Notes: generated from the letters alone by a model not told the origin. Positions 25,496 through 35,736 are shown, numbered from the stretch's first letter. The stretch is 64,000 bases of DNA from Trichococcus alkaliphilus (GCF_003008695.1 NZ_PXZT01000002.1:272551-336550); one strand, 5' to 3'. Program-made: numbers and translations.

Positions 25496-26182
25496 TTATA
25501 GGTAGTATTTCCTGATGATCGTCAGGTCATCATTCAACTCATAGACCAATGGTTGCCCTGTAGGGATTTCCAGTTGCATGATTTCATCATCGGGTATTTC
25601 TTCGATGTATTTTATCAAAGCCCGCAGTGAGTTCCCGTGGGCCGCCACCAAAATCGTCTTGCGGTCCAATACCGCCGGAGCGATCTGGTCTTCCCAGAAT
25701 GGAATGACACGGTCCAAAGTGGTCTCCAAATTTTCCCCCATCGGAATGACCCGTTTCTGCAGATTCGCATAGCGGCGATCCTTGACCGGCGACAGCGGAT
25801 TATCAGGATCCATCAACGGCGGCAACGTGTTATAGGAGCGCCGCCATTTCAGAACCTGGTCTTCTCCATATTTTTCGGCTGTTTCTTCTTTATTCAGTCC
25901 CTGCAGATCGCCATAGTGCCGTTCATTGAGCCGCCAGCTTTTCACTTCCGGTATCCATAATTGATCCATTTCATCCAGAACAATATGGCAAGTCTTGATC
26001 GCTCGCTGCAGCACGGACGTGAACGCCATATCGAACTCAATCCCGGCTTCCTTGAGTTTTCGGCCAGCTTCTCTCGCTTCCGTGACACCCTGTTCACTCA
26101 AGTCGACATCTGTCCAGCCCGTAAACAGGTTCAATAAATTCCACTCGCTTGCGCCATGACGAATCAAAATGATTTTCCTCAT
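25496..26182 (-). CDS. gpmA: 2,3-bisphosphoglycerate-dependent phosphoglycerate mutase
   Basis: A GpmA-type glycolytic mutase of about 228 residues. Catalytic landmarks are [10 protein letters not shown] with the phosphorylated His, [30 protein letters not shown] and [15 protein letters not shown] with the second His. It interconverts 3- and 2-phosphoglycerate. The start is uncertain: the AGGAG site is followed by GTG codons at 3, 6 and 12 bases and the ATG at 15. I give the ATG because homologues begin [10 protein letters not shown]; a GTG start at 26191 would add three residues. Confidence 0.92.
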   Translation of the reverse strand: MRKIILIRHGASEWNLLNLFTGWTDVDLSEQGVTEAREAGRKLKEAGIEFDMAFTSVLQRAIKTCHIVLDEMDQLWIPEVKSWRLNERHYGDLQGLNKEETAEKYGEDQVLKWRRSYNTLPPLMDPDNPLSPVKDRRYANLQKRVIPMGENLETTLDRVIPFWEDQIAPAVLDRKTILVAAHGNSLRALIKYIEEIPDDEIMQLEIPTGQPLVYELNDDLTIIRKYYL

Positions 26183-26255
26183 CACCGTCACCACTTTCTC
26201 CTGTAGTTTTCTTTCATTATACTGCTACAGGCAGTGCGATTCACGTTTAAGGACT

Positions 26256-27032
26256 TCAGTTACCGCCGCGGATGGCTCCCACCATTTCCGCTACGAAGGC
26301 TCCGACCGGTTTGGGCGACTCTTTCCCGTACTGTTCCATGATGTTGATGATTGCGGAACCGATGATGACGCCATCCCCGATTTCACTCATCGCTTTTGCT
26401 TGTTGCGCGTTGGAGATCCCGAAGCCGATGGCGCAGGGGATGTCGCTGATTTTGCGGATTTCATCGAGGATGCTGCCGATATCGGTCGTGATATCGCTGC
26501 GGACGCCGGTGACGCCCAAGGAAGAAACGACGTAAAGGAAGCCTTCCGCTTCTTTGGCGATCATGGCGATCCGTTCCGCTGATGAAGGAGCCACCATGGA
26601 AATGTAGGTGATGCCATGTTTCCGACAGGCTTCCTGGATGAAGCCCTTCTCCTCGAACGGGACATCCGGGATGATGACGCCGTCGACGCCGGTCTCTTTG
26701 CAGCGCGCCATGAATTTATCGATCCCATATACGAACACCGGATTGATGTAGGTCATGAAGACGAAAGGCGTTTCGATTTCGGTGCGCAACTCAGCGACCA
26801 TCCGGAAAATATCGTCCGTATTGATGCCGTTAGCCAAGGCCCGCTCATCCGCTTTTTGGATGGCAGGACCTTCCGCAACCGGATCGGAGAACGGGATGCC
26901 GATTTCGACGATGTCCGCTCCGTTCGCTACGATTTCCCTGATCAGTTCCTTTGTGGTTTCCAGGTCTGGATCCCCCGCTGTCACGAAAGGGATGAATGCC
27001 TTATGCTTGAAGGCAGCTGTGATTTTATTCAT
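26256..27032 (-). CDS. trpA: Tryptophan synthase alpha subunit
   Basis: A 258-residue alpha subunit, which cleaves indole-3-glycerol phosphate to indole and glyceraldehyde 3-phosphate. The catalytic Glu is in [11 protein letters not shown] (Glu43). The usual PLADGP loop reads PVAEGP, so the second acidic catalytic residue is Glu rather than Asp. [11 protein letters not shown] forms the phosphate-binding region. The start overlaps the end of trpB by eight bases with AAGGGAG in the overlap, so translation is coupled. Last gene of the trpDCFBA operon. Confidence 0.95.
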   Translation of the reverse strand: MNKITAAFKHKAFIPFVTAGDPDLETTKELIREIVANGADIVEIGIPFSDPVAEGPAIQKADERALANGINTDDIFRMVAELRTEIETPFVFMTYINPVFVYGIDKFMARCKETGVDGVIIPDVPFEEKGFIQEACRKHGITYISMVAPSSAERIAMIAKEAEGFLYVVSSLGVTGVRSDITTDIGSILDEIRKISDIPCAIGFGISNAQQAKAMSEIGDGVIIGSAIINIMEQYGKESPKPVGAFVAEMVGAIRGGN

Positions 27033-28206
27033 GAATGTCCACTCCCTTGTATCTTGCGATTGCAGCGACGTCCTTGTCCCCACGGCCCGATAGACAGATG
27101 ACGATGATTTTTTCCGGATCCAACGTCGGTGCCAATACCATGGCATGCGCGATTGCATGCGAACTTTCGATGGCCGGGATGATCCCTTCCATCCGGGCCA
27201 GGTATTCAAAGGCAGCGACAGCCTCATCATCCGTCACAGAAACGTACTCGGCGCGGCCGCGGTCATAGAGATCCGCGTGTTCAGGCCCGATGCCCGGGTA
27301 GTCCAAACCTGCCGAAATCGAATAAACAGGAGCGATCTGGCCGTATTCATCCTGGCAGAAATAGGATTTCATGCCGTGGAAAATGCCCGGTGTCCCGGTC
27401 GCGATCGTCGCGGCCGTGTCCTGCGTGTGGATGCCTCTGCCGGCAGCTTCGCAGCCGATCAGCCGCACACTTTCGTCGCCGATGAAGTCATAGAAAGTCC
27501 CGATCGCATTCGAACCGCCGCCGACGCAAGCCATCACGACATCCGGCAGCTTGCCTTCCGCCTCGGCCATCTGGGCTTTGGTCTCTTCCCCGATGATTTT
27601 CTGGAAATCGCGGACCATTGTAGGGAATGGATGCGGCCCCATGACCGACCCGATGCAGTAATGCGAATCTTCAAACGTGGAAGCCCAATCCTTCATCGCT
27701 TCGTTGACCGCATCCTTAAGGGTGGCTGTGCCGCTTGTCACGGGAATCACTTTCGTGCCCAACAATTCCATCCTGAACACGTTCAAGGCTTGGCGTTGGG
27801 TGTCCTCTTCGCCCATGTAGACGACGCACTCCATATCCAAAAGCGCAGCTGCCGTGGCGGTCGCCACGCCGTGCTGGCCGGCGCCGGTCTCCGCGATGAT
27901 CCTCTTCTTGCCCATCTTTTTGGCCAACAATACTTGGCCGAGCGCGTTATTGATCTTATGTGAGCCCGTGTGGTTCAGGTCTTCGCGTTTCAGGTAGACT
28001 TTTGCCCCGCCCAGGTTCTTCGTCATCTTTTCCGCGAAATAGAGGCGGGATGGCCGGCCTGCGTAGTTATCCAACAGATCGTTCAATTCTTTTTTGAATT
28101 CCGGATCCTCACTGAATCGGAAAAAAGCTTCCGACAGTTCCAAACAAGCGTTCATCAAGGTTTCGGGAATGAACTGTCCCCCGTGTGCTCCAAAATAACT
28201 TTTCAT
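27025..28206 (-). CDS. trpB: Tryptophan synthase beta subunit
   Basis: A 393-residue PLP enzyme joining indole and serine to make tryptophan. The PLP lysine is Lys84 in [10 protein letters not shown], and the substrate loop [12 protein letters not shown] and the phosphate-binding GGGSNAIG are intact. Length is normal. Its start overlaps trpF by four bases and its end overlaps trpA by eight, the tight packing of a coupled operon. Confidence 0.97.
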   Translation of the reverse strand: MKSYFGAHGGQFIPETLMNACLELSEAFFRFSEDPEFKKELNDLLDNYAGRPSRLYFAEKMTKNLGGAKVYLKREDLNHTGSHKINNALGQVLLAKKMGKKRIIAETGAGQHGVATATAAALLDMECVVYMGEEDTQRQALNVFRMELLGTKVIPVTSGTATLKDAVNEAMKDWASTFEDSHYCIGSVMGPHPFPTMVRDFQKIIGEETKAQMAEAEGKLPDVVMACVGGGSNAIGTFYDFIGDESVRLIGCEAAGRGIHTQDTAATIATGTPGIFHGMKSYFCQDEYGQIAPVYSISAGLDYPGIGPEHADLYDRGRAEYVSVTDDEAVAAFEYLARMEGIIPAIESSHAIAHAMVLAPTLDPEKIIVICLSGRGDKDVAAIARYKGVDIHE

Positions 28207-28814
28207 TTTATTGACCTCCCAATGATTTCCATTACTGATTTGATTTTTTCAAAATCCTTCACGCCGTCCGTTTCGACGCCGCTCGAGATGTCCACTGCGT
28301 AGGGCTGCACCTGTTGGATGGCCGCTTCGAGGTTTCCCGCATGCAGGCCGCCCGCCAAGAAGAATGGGCGCGTTACTTCTTTCAGCAAATCCCAGTTAAA
28401 TGTCTTTCCTGTCCCGCCTGCCACGCCGCTCTGGTACGTGTCATAGAGGAGGATATCGGCAGCGTATTCCTTCTTGATATCAGAGGTGTCCTTGACCGCA
28501 ACCGCTTTGATGATCGGAAGTGTGATCCGCTTGCCCAACTCTTCTATATAAGTGTTATCCTCATCGCCATGGAGCTGCACGATCTGGATTGCCCGGCTTT
28601 CCACGATGGAGACGATGTTTTCGATCGGTTCGTTGACGAAGACGCCGACTGCCGGAATGGCATCATCCAGGGCTGCCCTGATTTTCAGTGCTTGCTCCAA
28701 CGAAATCTGGCGCTTGCTGGGTGCGAAAATGAAGCCTGCAAAATCCGGGCGCAGTTCATTCAGCATTTCAGCATCCTCGACTCGTTTCAGACCGCAGATT
28801 TTCACCTTGACCAT
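28203..28814 (-). CDS. trpF: Phosphoribosylanthranilate isomerase
   Basis: A 203-residue TIM-barrel isomerase for the third step from chorismate to tryptophan. The catalytic Cys7 is in VKICGLKR, and the catalytic Asp is in the VQLHGDE to LLYDTY region. The C-terminal phosphate loop [15 protein letters not shown] is typical. It overlaps trpC by one base and trpB by four. Confidence 0.95.
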   Translation of the reverse strand: MVKVKICGLKRVEDAEMLNELRPDFAGFIFAPSKRQISLEQALKIRAALDDAIPAVGVFVNEPIENIVSIVESRAIQIVQLHGDEDNTYIEELGKRITLPIIKAVAVKDTSDIKKEYAADILLYDTYQSGVAGGTGKTFNWDLLKEVTRPFFLAGGLHAGNLEAAIQQVQPYAVDISSGVETDGVKDFEKIKSVMEIIGRSIK

Positions 28815-29596
28815 CAGCCGATTCCCCGCAGACGGTCCAGCATACCTTTTTTGTCCGGCGAGACCATCATCGTTTCGCCGATCAGGATGGCATCGACGTT
28901 GCCCTCTTCCAATTCGATGACTTGCTGTCTTTCCGAGATGCCGCTCTCGGCCACGAAAAGGATGTCATCCGGCACCAATGCACGCAGCATGATGGACTGC
29001 TGGATATCTACCTTAAAGGTTTTCAAGTCCCTGTTGTTGACTCCGACGATTTTCGGGCTTGTCCGTAACGCTTTCAGGAGTTCTTCTTCGGTATGGGCCT
29101 CAACCAATGCCGAAAGCCCCAGTTCGCGGGCCATGCGTTGGAAAGCATCCAACTCTTCTTCCGTCAGGATGGTTGCGATCAACAGCACGGCATCCGCACC
29201 GATGACTTTCGCCTCATAAATCTGGTAGGCATCGATGATGAAATCTTTCCGGATGACCGGAAGCGATACGGCCTGTTTTATTTCCGTCAGGAAGCGGTTT
29301 TCGCCTTGGAAAAAATCGGGCTCGGTCAATACCGAAATTGCGGATGCCCCCGCATCTTCGTAGGCCTTGGCGATCTCGAGGTAAGGGAAATCCTCCACGA
29401 TTACGCCTTTCGAAGGGGAAGCCTTCTTGCATTCGCAGATGAAGCGGATCCCTTCGCCGGTCAGCGCCTTTTCGAAGGGGAAATCCTGATTGATCGGCAT
29501 CGCCAAGGCGGCTTGTTTCATTTCTTCCAACGGGATGGCCTGCTTGGCTTTTTCCACGCGTACCTTTGTCGCTGCTATGATGTCGTCCAATATCAT
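28814..29596 (-). CDS. trpC: Indole-3-glycerol-phosphate synthase
   Basis: A 260-residue TIM-barrel enzyme that closes the indole ring. Family markers are FICECKKASPSKG with the catalytic Lys, SVLTEPDFFQG, VIRKDFIIDAYQIYEA, GVNNRDLKTFKVD and ESGISERQQV. It overlaps trpD by four bases and trpF by one. A stand-alone TrpC, not a TrpC-TrpF fusion. Confidence 0.96.
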   Translation of the reverse strand: MILDDIIAATKVRVEKAKQAIPLEEMKQAALAMPINQDFPFEKALTGEGIRFICECKKASPSKGVIVEDFPYLEIAKAYEDAGASAISVLTEPDFFQGENRFLTEIKQAVSLPVIRKDFIIDAYQIYEAKVIGADAVLLIATILTEEELDAFQRMARELGLSALVEAHTEEELLKALRTSPKIVGVNNRDLKTFKVDIQQSIMLRALVPDDILFVAESGISERQQVIELEEGNVDAILIGETMMVSPDKKGMLDRLRGIG

Positions 29597-30660
29597 TTTG
29601 TCGCCTCCTGTGATGCCTTGATAAATTGCTCCAGTTTTTTCAAAGCCGCTCCGCTGTCTATGAGTTCGGCTGCGCGTTTGATGCCGTCAGCGATCGTATA
29701 GTCGTCGTTGGCCAAATAGATGGCCATGCCGGCATTCAACAGCACCGTGTCGCGCTTCGGTCCTTTTTCGCCGCTCAAGATAGCCAAGGCGATTGCGGCA
29801 TTCTCGGCCGGTTCTCCGCCCACCAAATCTTCGCTCGTGCAGTACTCGAAACCATAGTCTTTCGGATCGAACGTGAAGTGGGTGACCTTGCCGTCGCGGA
29901 GCTCCGCGACTTCCGATGTTGTGGTCAAAGTGATTTCATCCAGACCGTCATTTCCGCCGAATACCAATGCTCGTTCCATATGCAATTGGTTCAGCACTTC
30001 AGCCATCGTGTCCACCAGTGCGACATCATACACGCCGAGCAATTGCATGTTCGCATTGGCCGGGTTCGCCAATGGCCCAAGAACGTTGAAGATCGTCCGG
30101 ACACCCATTTCTTTCCTGACGGGTGCGGCGTGTTTCATCGATGGATGGTATTTTTGGGCATACATGAAGCACATCCCGATTTCTTCCAACATCGCTTCGC
30201 TGTGTTGCGCGCTGGCTTCGATGTTCACACCTAATTCTTCCAGCACATCCGCGCTGCCGCATTTGCTAGATGAGCTGCGGTTGCCGTGCTTAGCCACCGG
30301 AATCCCTGCGGCTGCGATGACAAAGGATGAGACGGTTGAAATGTTGAAAGTGAAGGATTGATCGCCGCCGGTTCCGACGATGTCCAATGCCGTTGTTTTC
30401 GTCTGCACCTTATTTGAAAAATCGCGCATCACTTCAGCGGAAGCACTGATTTCTCCGGCTGTTTCGCCTTTCATCCGCATAGCTGTCAGGTAAGATGCAA
30501 TCTGGACCGGGCTGGCTTGACCGCTCATGATCTGGTGCATGATGGTCTTCGTCAATTGCGGAGAAAGTTCTTCTTTTTTCACTAGTTTATCGATAGCGGC
30601 TTTCATGCTGTCTTGCGGGAGAATTTCTTCGGTCTGTTTCGTCTCTTTTATCTCTAGCAT
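29593..30660 (-). CDS. trpD: Anthranilate phosphoribosyltransferase
   Basis: A 355-residue TrpD that joins anthranilate and PRPP. Motifs are DIVGTGGDQSFTFNIST (PRPP binding), KHGNRSSSSKCGSADVLEELG and the LGPLANPA segment. The N-terminus carries about 18 extra residues (MLEIKETKQTEEILPQDS) before the usual family start at MKAAIDKL. The ATG at 30660 is preceded by GAGG at eight bases, whereas the ATG of MKAAIDKL has no good site. First gene after a T-box leader; no trpE or trpG precedes it. Confidence 0.94.
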   Translation of the reverse strand: MLEIKETKQTEEILPQDSMKAAIDKLVKKEELSPQLTKTIMHQIMSGQASPVQIASYLTAMRMKGETAGEISASAEVMRDFSNKVQTKTTALDIVGTGGDQSFTFNISTVSSFVIAAAGIPVAKHGNRSSSSKCGSADVLEELGVNIEASAQHSEAMLEEIGMCFMYAQKYHPSMKHAAPVRKEMGVRTIFNVLGPLANPANANMQLLGVYDVALVDTMAEVLNQLHMERALVFGGNDGLDEITLTTTSEVAELRDGKVTHFTFDPKDYGFEYCTSEDLVGGEPAENAAIALAILSGEKGPKRDTVLLNAGMAIYLANDDYTIADGIKRAAELIDSGAALKKLEQFIKASQEATK

Positions 30661-30687
30661 TTCATTCACCTCATCATTTTTTGTGTA

Positions 30688-30965
30688 CAAAAAAAGCCCT
30701 TGTCCCCCCTTTAAAGGGACAAGAGCTTGTATTCTCCTGCGATACCACCCAAATTGACGAAATTAATCGCCCACTCGTTCACATACCAACATATGTGCCT
30801 GTCTGTTAACGGATCAGGTTCCCCGTTTGCCCCTACTCTTTTCAAGGCAACCCTCTCAAGTCCATTCGGCATCCCCTTTGCTATCGCACTCTCACTGGCG
30901 GCGACTCTCTGGAAACAAGGTATGATGCGTACTTCTCTTGATTATCGGTTTAATTAGATGGAAAT
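30688..30965 (-). promoter_or_regulatory. T-box riboswitch, probably tryptophan-specific
   Basis: On the minus strand the leader has stem I elements (CCAGAGAGTCGCC), a likely specifier TGG (30862-30864) followed by A, the T-box core TTTGGGTGGTATCGC (30738-30754) and a terminator AAGCTCTTGTCCC/GGGACAAGGGCTT with seven T residues (30688-30727). A TGG specifier matches control of tryptophan genes by uncharged tRNA-Trp. The bulge TGGT expects a discriminator A, or a G-U pair if the tRNA has G. Confidence 0.88.
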
Positions 30966-30997
30966 GATTTTTCTAACGATTTCTTAATGTTGGGATT

Positions 30998-31026
30998 ATT
31001 TTAACGCATCGCTATCCTTCCGTCAA
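30998..31026 (-). promoter_or_regulatory. Promoter of the trp operon
   Basis: -35 TTGACG (31021-31026), exact 17-base spacer, -10 TAAAAT (30998-31003), upstream of the T-box leader. Confidence 0.7.
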
Positions 31027-31115
31027 CTGTTTTATTTAAAATTTTTAACAAGCTCGAATGTTTTCTGCTCCGGCGCGGTTTTGGTAGAATGGAGACACAA
31101 TAACTTTGAAAGGAT

Positions 31116-31634
31116 GTGTTCCGACTGAAACAATCCGAAAAACTTTACTCGATGGCACCTGTCATCGAGTCCCAAGCCCACGTCCTGATTCTGGGATCGA
31201 TGCCCGGCGCTAAGTCGCTGGAAGCACAGCATTACTATGGGAACCCGAGGAATCATTTCTGGGAAATTATTTTCTCACTGCTCAGGGAAGAGGATCCAGT
31301 GTCCTATGAGGAACGCCTATCACTGCTGAAAAAACATCATGTCGCCCTCTGGGATGTCATCCACTCCTGTTACCGGGAAGGCAGCCTCGATTCGGCCATC
31401 AAAGAGGAATATCCGAACGATTTGAACAGTCTTCTGCGCGAACATCCCCAGATCAAGGCCATCGCCTTCAACGGCGGGAAAGCTTACCGCAGCTACAAAA
31501 AGCACTTCGGTCTGGACGAGCAATCAGGATTGGTTTACCTCCCGCTCCCTTCGACCAGCCCGATGCGCGGCAAACATGTCAAAACGCTGCCCGAAAAACT
31601 GGAAGCTTGGTCGGTGTTGAAGGACTATCTTTGA
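31116..31634 (+). CDS. DNA-deoxyinosine/uracil glycosylase, UDG superfamily
   Basis: A protein of about 172 residues from the uracil-DNA-glycosylase superfamily, group named DNA-deoxyinosine glycosylase or mismatch-specific UDG. The substrate-binding loop is LILGSMPGAKSLEAQHYYGNPRNHFW and the late motif is LPSTSPMRG (SP-containing loop). It removes deaminated bases in repair. The start is uncertain: GTG at 31116 follows AAAGGA very closely, while homologues would fit a start about three codons later at a CTG, or the ATG at 31152. Monocistronic. Confidence 0.85.
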   Translation: MFRLKQSEKLYSMAPVIESQAHVLILGSMPGAKSLEAQHYYGNPRNHFWEIIFSLLREEDPVSYEERLSLLKKHHVALWDVIHSCYREGSLDSAIKEEYPNDLNSLLREHPQIKAIAFNGGKAYRSYKKHFGLDEQSGLVYLPLPSTSPMRGKHVKTLPEKLEAWSVLKDYL

Positions 31635-31642
31635 TCAAAGTA

Positions 31643-31686
31643 AAAAGCCTCCCTAGCAGAAATTGGTTTCTGCCGGGGAGGCTTTC
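31643..31686. terminator. Bidirectional terminator
   Basis: AAAGCCTCCC/GGGGAGGCTTT stem with an inner CAGAAA/TTTCTG pairing, between convergent genes. Confidence 0.88.
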
Positions 31687-31693
31687 GCATGTT

Positions 31694-32974
31694 TTAGATT
31701 TGTTCGAAAGCTTGATCCAAGTCGGCGATGATGTCATCGGCATTTTCGATCCCGATGGAAAGACGGATCATGTCCCCGGAAACGCCTGCAGCAATGAGGT
31801 CTTCGTCGCTCAGTTGCGCGTGGGTCGTGCTGGCTGGATGGATGACCAAGGATTTTGCATCAGCAACGTTCGCAAGCAGCGAGAACAACTCCAACTTATC
31901 GATCCACTCGATGCCGGCTTGCTTGCCGCCCTGGATGCCGAAAGTGAAGATCGATCCGGTGCCTTTAGGGAAGTATTTGTCGGCAAGCGTCTTGTATTTG
32001 CTTTCCGGCAGTTCCGGATAATTCACCCAAGACACTTTCGGGTGATTCGCCAGATAAGCGACAACCTTGCGGGTGTTTTCCACATGGCGTTCAACGCGCA
32101 ATGACAACGTTTCGATCCCTTGCAGCAACAGGAAGGAATCTATCGGCCCGATGCAGGCTCCCGTGTCGCGCAGCAACTGCACGCGGATTTTGGTCGTGAA
32201 AGCTCCCGGTCCCAGATCGGTATAGACCAACCCGTTGTAATGCGCATCCGGCGTCGTGAAGCCAGGGTATCTTCCGCTGGCGGCGAAATCGAATTTACCT
32301 GATTCGACGATGACCCCGCCCATAGTTGTGCCATGCCCGCCCAGGAATTTCGTAGCTGAGTGAACCACAACATCGGCGCCGAATTCGAACGGACGGATCA
32401 GGTAAGGCGTGCCGAATGTGTTGTCCACGATCAAAATGATGCCGTGGTTATGCGCGATTTCAGCGACTTTTTCGATATCGATCAGGTTGGTGCTCGGGTT
32501 TCCGATTGATTCGATGAAGATGGCTTTCGTCTTTTCCGTGATGGCAGCTTCGAAGTTAGCCGTATCTTCAGGATCAATGAAAGTTGTTTTGATGCCCAAA
32601 TTAGGCAAGGTTGCGCTGAAAAGATTATAGGTTCCGCCATAAAGTGTGCTAGCAGCGACGATTTCATCGCCCGCATTCGCCACATTCAGGATGGCGTACG
32701 TGATTGCAGCTGAACCTGAAGCGACTGTAACTGCGGATGTGCCTCCTTCAAGTGCTGCAACCCGCGCATCCACGACTGCGGTTGTAGGGTTAGTCAAACG
32801 GGTGTAGACATTCCCGGCATCCGTCAAAGCGAAGCGGCCGGCAGCCTGTTCCGCGCTGTCGAACACGAAAGCGGTAGTCTGATAGATCGGTACCGCACGG
32901 GCTCCGGTAACGGGGTCCGGCACTTGGCCTGCATGTACTTGCAACGTTTCAAAACTGTAATTTTTCTCTGTCAT
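31694..32974 (-). CDS. metY: O-acetylhomoserine sulfhydrylase/aminocarboxypropyltransferase
   Basis: A 426-residue Cys/Met-metabolism PLP enzyme of the MetY type, which makes homocysteine from O-acetylhomoserine and sulfide. The PLP lysine is Lys209 in [32 protein letters not shown] and [20 protein letters not shown] are typical of the OAH sulfhydrylase branch rather than MetB/MetC. Length fits the branch. It is preceded by a methionine T-box, which supports the assignment. The ATG has AAGGGAA about ten bases upstream. Confidence 0.95.
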   Translation of the reverse strand: MTEKNYSFETLQVHAGQVPDPVTGARAVPIYQTTAFVFDSAEQAAGRFALTDAGNVYTRLTNPTTAVVDARVAALEGGTSAVTVASGSAAITYAILNVANAGDEIVAASTLYGGTYNLFSATLPNLGIKTTFIDPEDTANFEAAITEKTKAIFIESIGNPSTNLIDIEKVAEIAHNHGIILIVDNTFGTPYLIRPFEFGADVVVHSATKFLGGHGTTMGGVIVESGKFDFAASGRYPGFTTPDAHYNGLVYTDLGPGAFTTKIRVQLLRDTGACIGPIDSFLLLQGIETLSLRVERHVENTRKVVAYLANHPKVSWVNYPELPESKYKTLADKYFPKGTGSIFTFGIQGGKQAGIEWIDKLELFSLLANVADAKSLVIHPASTTHAQLSDEDLIAAGVSGDMIRLSIGIENADDIIADLDQAFEQI

Positions 32975-33086
32975 TTGTCATCTTTCCCTTCTAATTTTCG
33001 ATATATTCTTGCATAGCAGTTGCTCTTCTGGGTCATTTCCGATTAGCCGAGGTTGCTTCTGTTCGTTACTCTGATATTGCAAAAAG

Positions 33087-33376
33087 CAAAAAAGCCCTCG
33101 TCCCTATATTCCAACTGATTGAAATACAGGGACGAAAGCTCTTCGTGTTACCACCCATGTTCGTAGGGACCTCGCGATCCATACCTTAAAAAGTACGCAA
33201 GCTCCCGCTTGTTATACTCTTGTGCTTTATCGTGCACAAACCGAAGCAACACTATCCGCATTGCTTTGCTCCGAGACCATCTTCGCTTTTTTTCATCATA
33301 CCCCTTTTCACCTGCCGGGGCTCTCTGGAATGACGATTGAAAGGTACTCTTCTCTTCATCGCTCTTCTGTTAAAAT
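33087..33376 (-). promoter_or_regulatory. T-box riboswitch, probably methionine-specific
   Basis: On the minus strand: stem I with CCAGAGAGCCCC, a likely specifier ATG (33278-33280) in GCGAAGATGGTCTCGG, the T-box core CATGGGTGGTAACACG (33146-33161), and a terminator AGCTTTCGTCCCTGTATT with complementary arm and TTTTTT (33087-33141). The specifier context closely matches that of the T-box at 8902-9214. It precedes metY. Confidence 0.88.
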
Positions 33377-33383
33377 TTAATTA

Positions 33384-33412
33384 AATATAACATCTGATTC
33401 TCACCTTGTCAA
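33384..33412 (-). promoter_or_regulatory. Promoter of the metY T-box transcript
   Basis: -35 TTGACA (33407-33412), exact 17-base spacer, -10 TATATT (33384-33389): near-consensus. Confidence 0.85.
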
Positions 33413-33489
33413 ACATTTTTATCAGGATGAGCATATTCGCTTTGTTTCGCGGCAGCATGTTCTATAATTAGTACAAGAGGTGATGGAAT

Positions 33490-33822
33490 ATGAAATTGAT
33501 GTTTACTGAAAATGCCATGCAAAGACTGGGAAAATTGGGGATGGCCGAGGAACTCTCTTTGTATATGAGCACCATCTACGGCTGCGGCGGACCGGACAGC
33601 AGCATGTTCACGATCCGATCGTATGATACGGAAAACCCTTACTACGACACTGTTCTGGACACCAACTTTGGCACGGTCAAAGCCACCAAGGATAGCCTGC
33701 AGCAACTGGACGAAGACAACATCATCGACTTCAACGACAGCAGCTTCTCTTTCGTCCTGAAAAGCAACCGCGGTCTGCTGAACCCGCACATGAACTACGA
33801 AAATATGAAATTGAAAGATTGA
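33490..33822 (+). CDS. HesB/IscA-like (Fe-S biosynthesis fold) protein
   Basis: A 110-residue protein of the Fe-S_biosyn (HesB-like) domain family found in Firmicutes. It starts MKLMFTENAMQRLGKLG, with IYGCGGPDSS in the centre. Only one cysteine is visible, and the CxC pair that ligates clusters in true A-type carriers is missing, so a scaffold function is doubtful. The ATG has GAGGTG eight bases upstream and a TATAAT -10 box lies at 33463-33468. Convergent with the downstream carrier gene. Role unknown. Confidence 0.8.
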   Translation: MKLMFTENAMQRLGKLGMAEELSLYMSTIYGCGGPDSSMFTIRSYDTENPYYDTVLDTNFGTVKATKDSLQQLDEDNIIDFNDSSFSFVLKSNRGLLNPHMNYENMKLKD

Positions 33823-33860
33823 GAAAAGCGGCAATGGAATAAGTGCCTATTCTTTTTGAC

Positions 33861-33902
33861 AAAAATTCCCGGCGAAATCATGCCTCGCCGGGAATTTTTT
33901 TG
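33861..33902 (+). terminator. Terminator of the HesB-like gene
   Basis: AAAAATTCCCGGCG and CGCCGGGAATTTTT arms with a T tract. Confidence 0.88.
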
Positions 33903-33919
33903 TTTTCATTCGGAAAATA

Positions 33920-33969
33920 CTAAGATCGGCAGTCCAAACCAATTGTATGGTCAGCGCTGCTGATCTTAG
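33920..33969 (-). terminator. Probable terminator of the GPH carrier gene (copy 1)
   Basis: CTAAGATC/GATCTTAG stem with an inner GCAG/CTGC pairing, 30 bases beyond the stop codon; followed on the minus strand by TATTTTCC. Confidence 0.6.
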
Positions 33970-33998
33970 TCATTCAATATAGGGATTTTCGGAGGCAT

Positions 33999-35468
33999 TT
34001 ATTCATCATCACTTGAAGCGTCTTGTTTCATTGCTGCAATTTTAATTTGAATACTTTCCATTGTTTCTTTATCCAATGGGTAGAATTTCATGAATGTTAA
34101 AGCAATGAGTGTACCGACTAATGGTAAAACTGAAATCATTACAATACCAGCCATGCGCAATTGTGGCGAAAGTGGCGTGTCAGCCGTTGGATAAGCTTGC
34201 GCAAATCCTACAGCGGCTAAGATCCAACCAATGGACATTGGCGCAAAGGATGACGCGACTGAGTCAGTCAAGGAGAACATGGTGCTCAACATTCCGGAAA
34301 CATAACGTCCGGAAACACTTGTTTCGTAGTCAGAGACATCCGCTGCCATTGTCAAAGCCAAGCCTGACGGAGTGGACGCGAATCCTTTCGCACAAGCAAA
34401 AACGACTGTGAAGGCAACTGTCCATAACGATATGTTAGAGAAGCTCAAGTCACCTGGGTTCGCAAAGAAAAGCAAGCCGCCTAATAGGACCAATGAAACA
34501 ACGGCACCCTGCAAGTAACGGACATAGGAGTAACGCAACCCTCTTTTTTGAGCAATAGTTGCCGCAAAGGTTGTAAACAAAAGGTTAGGCAAAATCAGAA
34601 CTAACGAAATTGTTCCTGATAAACCAAAGTTACCGAAGATGATACCGAACAGGATCATCAACATAACTTGGTCGCCGAACATTTGCGCATTGAACTTCAC
34701 AAAAGCTGCTGCCATAGTCAACATTTGCAGAGGTTTGTTGCCTTTGATGATTGCCCAGTAATCTTTGAACGACGTTTTGGTCGTTTTTTCGCCAATTCCG
34801 AAGAATTGTTTGTTGTCTTTCTGGGCAATACCGATAACTGCCAAAATTCCTAGGATAGCTGAGATGATCATGACTCCTGGGATAAACACTTTGAAGAATT
34901 CCGGTGTGAAACCGCCGTATTTTGGCGCTAAGAAGTTTGCGACAACAATTTGACCACCAGTAAACAGTAAAGTAGTAACCCAACCATCAACAATATTGAA
35001 GATAGGCCGTTGTTTTGGATCATTTGTCAAAGCAGCTTGACCGGCTTTTGTAACCGTCGCTTGCAAGGAATAACCGATTTTGTGCACGACTAACGCAAGC
35101 AGGAAAATCGGAATTTTCATTCCTTCACCCATTCCATGAATATTGAATAATATCAGGAATGAAATAACAGTGATAATATTGCCTAAAACCATAATGGGAC
35201 GATACTTACCGAATTTAGTATCCGTTTTATCAATCAAAACTCCGATAGCCGGATCAATGACCCCATCAAAGATACGGATGTACCCCATAATTTGACTGAC
35301 GAACAGCGCGGTCAACCCTACAAGACCTGTGGCATAGTAGACGACAAAACCAAAAGCGAACAAATAAATATTTGTTGATGAGTTATTCAAAGTGAATAAC
35401 ACGATCTGCCAAAGTTTAGCGCGATTGTATTTCGTCTCTTCTTGAAGCGTTGAAGTATTTTTTGACAT
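33999..35468 (-). CDS. GPH-type sugar symporter (copy 1 of a near-identical pair)
   Basis: A 489-residue twelve-helix carrier of the glycoside-pentoside-hexuronide:cation symporter family within the MFS. QIMGYIRIFDGVIDPAIGVLIDKTDTKFGKYRP is the family's helix 2-3 signature. By eye about nine residues in ten agree with the protein at 38343-39860, the clearest differences being at the two termini. The ATG at 35468 has GGAGGGGA six bases upstream; the longer frame to 35525 runs into the leader. It has its own cre-bearing promoter. Substrate unknown; probably a plant- or host-derived glycoside or uronide. Confidence 0.88.
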   Translation of the reverse strand: MSKNTSTLQEETKYNRAKLWQIVLFTLNNSSTNIYLFAFGFVVYYATGLVGLTALFVSQIMGYIRIFDGVIDPAIGVLIDKTDTKFGKYRPIMVLGNIITVISFLILFNIHGMGEGMKIPIFLLALVVHKIGYSLQATVTKAGQAALTNDPKQRPIFNIVDGWVTTLLFTGGQIVVANFLAPKYGGFTPEFFKVFIPGVMIISAILGILAVIGIAQKDNKQFFGIGEKTTKTSFKDYWAIIKGNKPLQMLTMAAAFVKFNAQMFGDQVMLMILFGIIFGNFGLSGTISLVLILPNLLFTTFAATIAQKRGLRYSYVRYLQGAVVSLVLLGGLLFFANPGDLSFSNISLWTVAFTVVFACAKGFASTPSGLALTMAADVSDYETSVSGRYVSGMLSTMFSLTDSVASSFAPMSIGWILAAVGFAQAYPTADTPLSPQLRMAGIVMISVLPLVGTLIALTFMKFYPLDKETMESIQIKIAAMKQDASSDDE

Positions 35469-35596
35469 AAAAATCCCCTCCATATTATGGAATTCAAAAC
35501 TTTTTTCACCAAGTTTTATTATCATATTATGAAACTCGGTTACCTAAAAAATAATCGCAACAATCTGAATAAAACCGAGTTATAAGATCTAAAGAA

Positions 35597-35625
35597 ATGA
35601 TACCACCAGAAGTAACCGCTTACAA
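35597..35625 (-). promoter_or_regulatory. Promoter with cre-like site, GPH copy 1
   Basis: -35 TTGTAA (35620-35625), 17-base spacer, -10 TATCAT (35597-35602). The box TGTAAGCGGTTACT (35611-35624) matches 13 of 14 positions of the CcpA cre consensus and overlaps the -35, consistent with catabolite repression or a LacI-family operator. A 9-bp inverted repeat AACTCGGTT/AACCGAGTT lies in the leader (about 35534-35582). Confidence 0.7.
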
Positions 35626-35704
35626 CTTTTTTATTGTTAATACTTTGTGAACGCTATTTATTCTTGGAAAAGCGATCTACACCCGCGTTTGACAATGGAC
35701 AGAC

Positions 35705-35736
35705 AAAAAACTGCCCCCACATTACGGGGAGCAGTC
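35705..35736 (-). terminator. Terminator after the creatininase-family gene
   Basis: ACTGC-T-CCCC and GGGG-GCAGT arms followed by TTTTTT on the minus strand. Confidence 0.8.
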
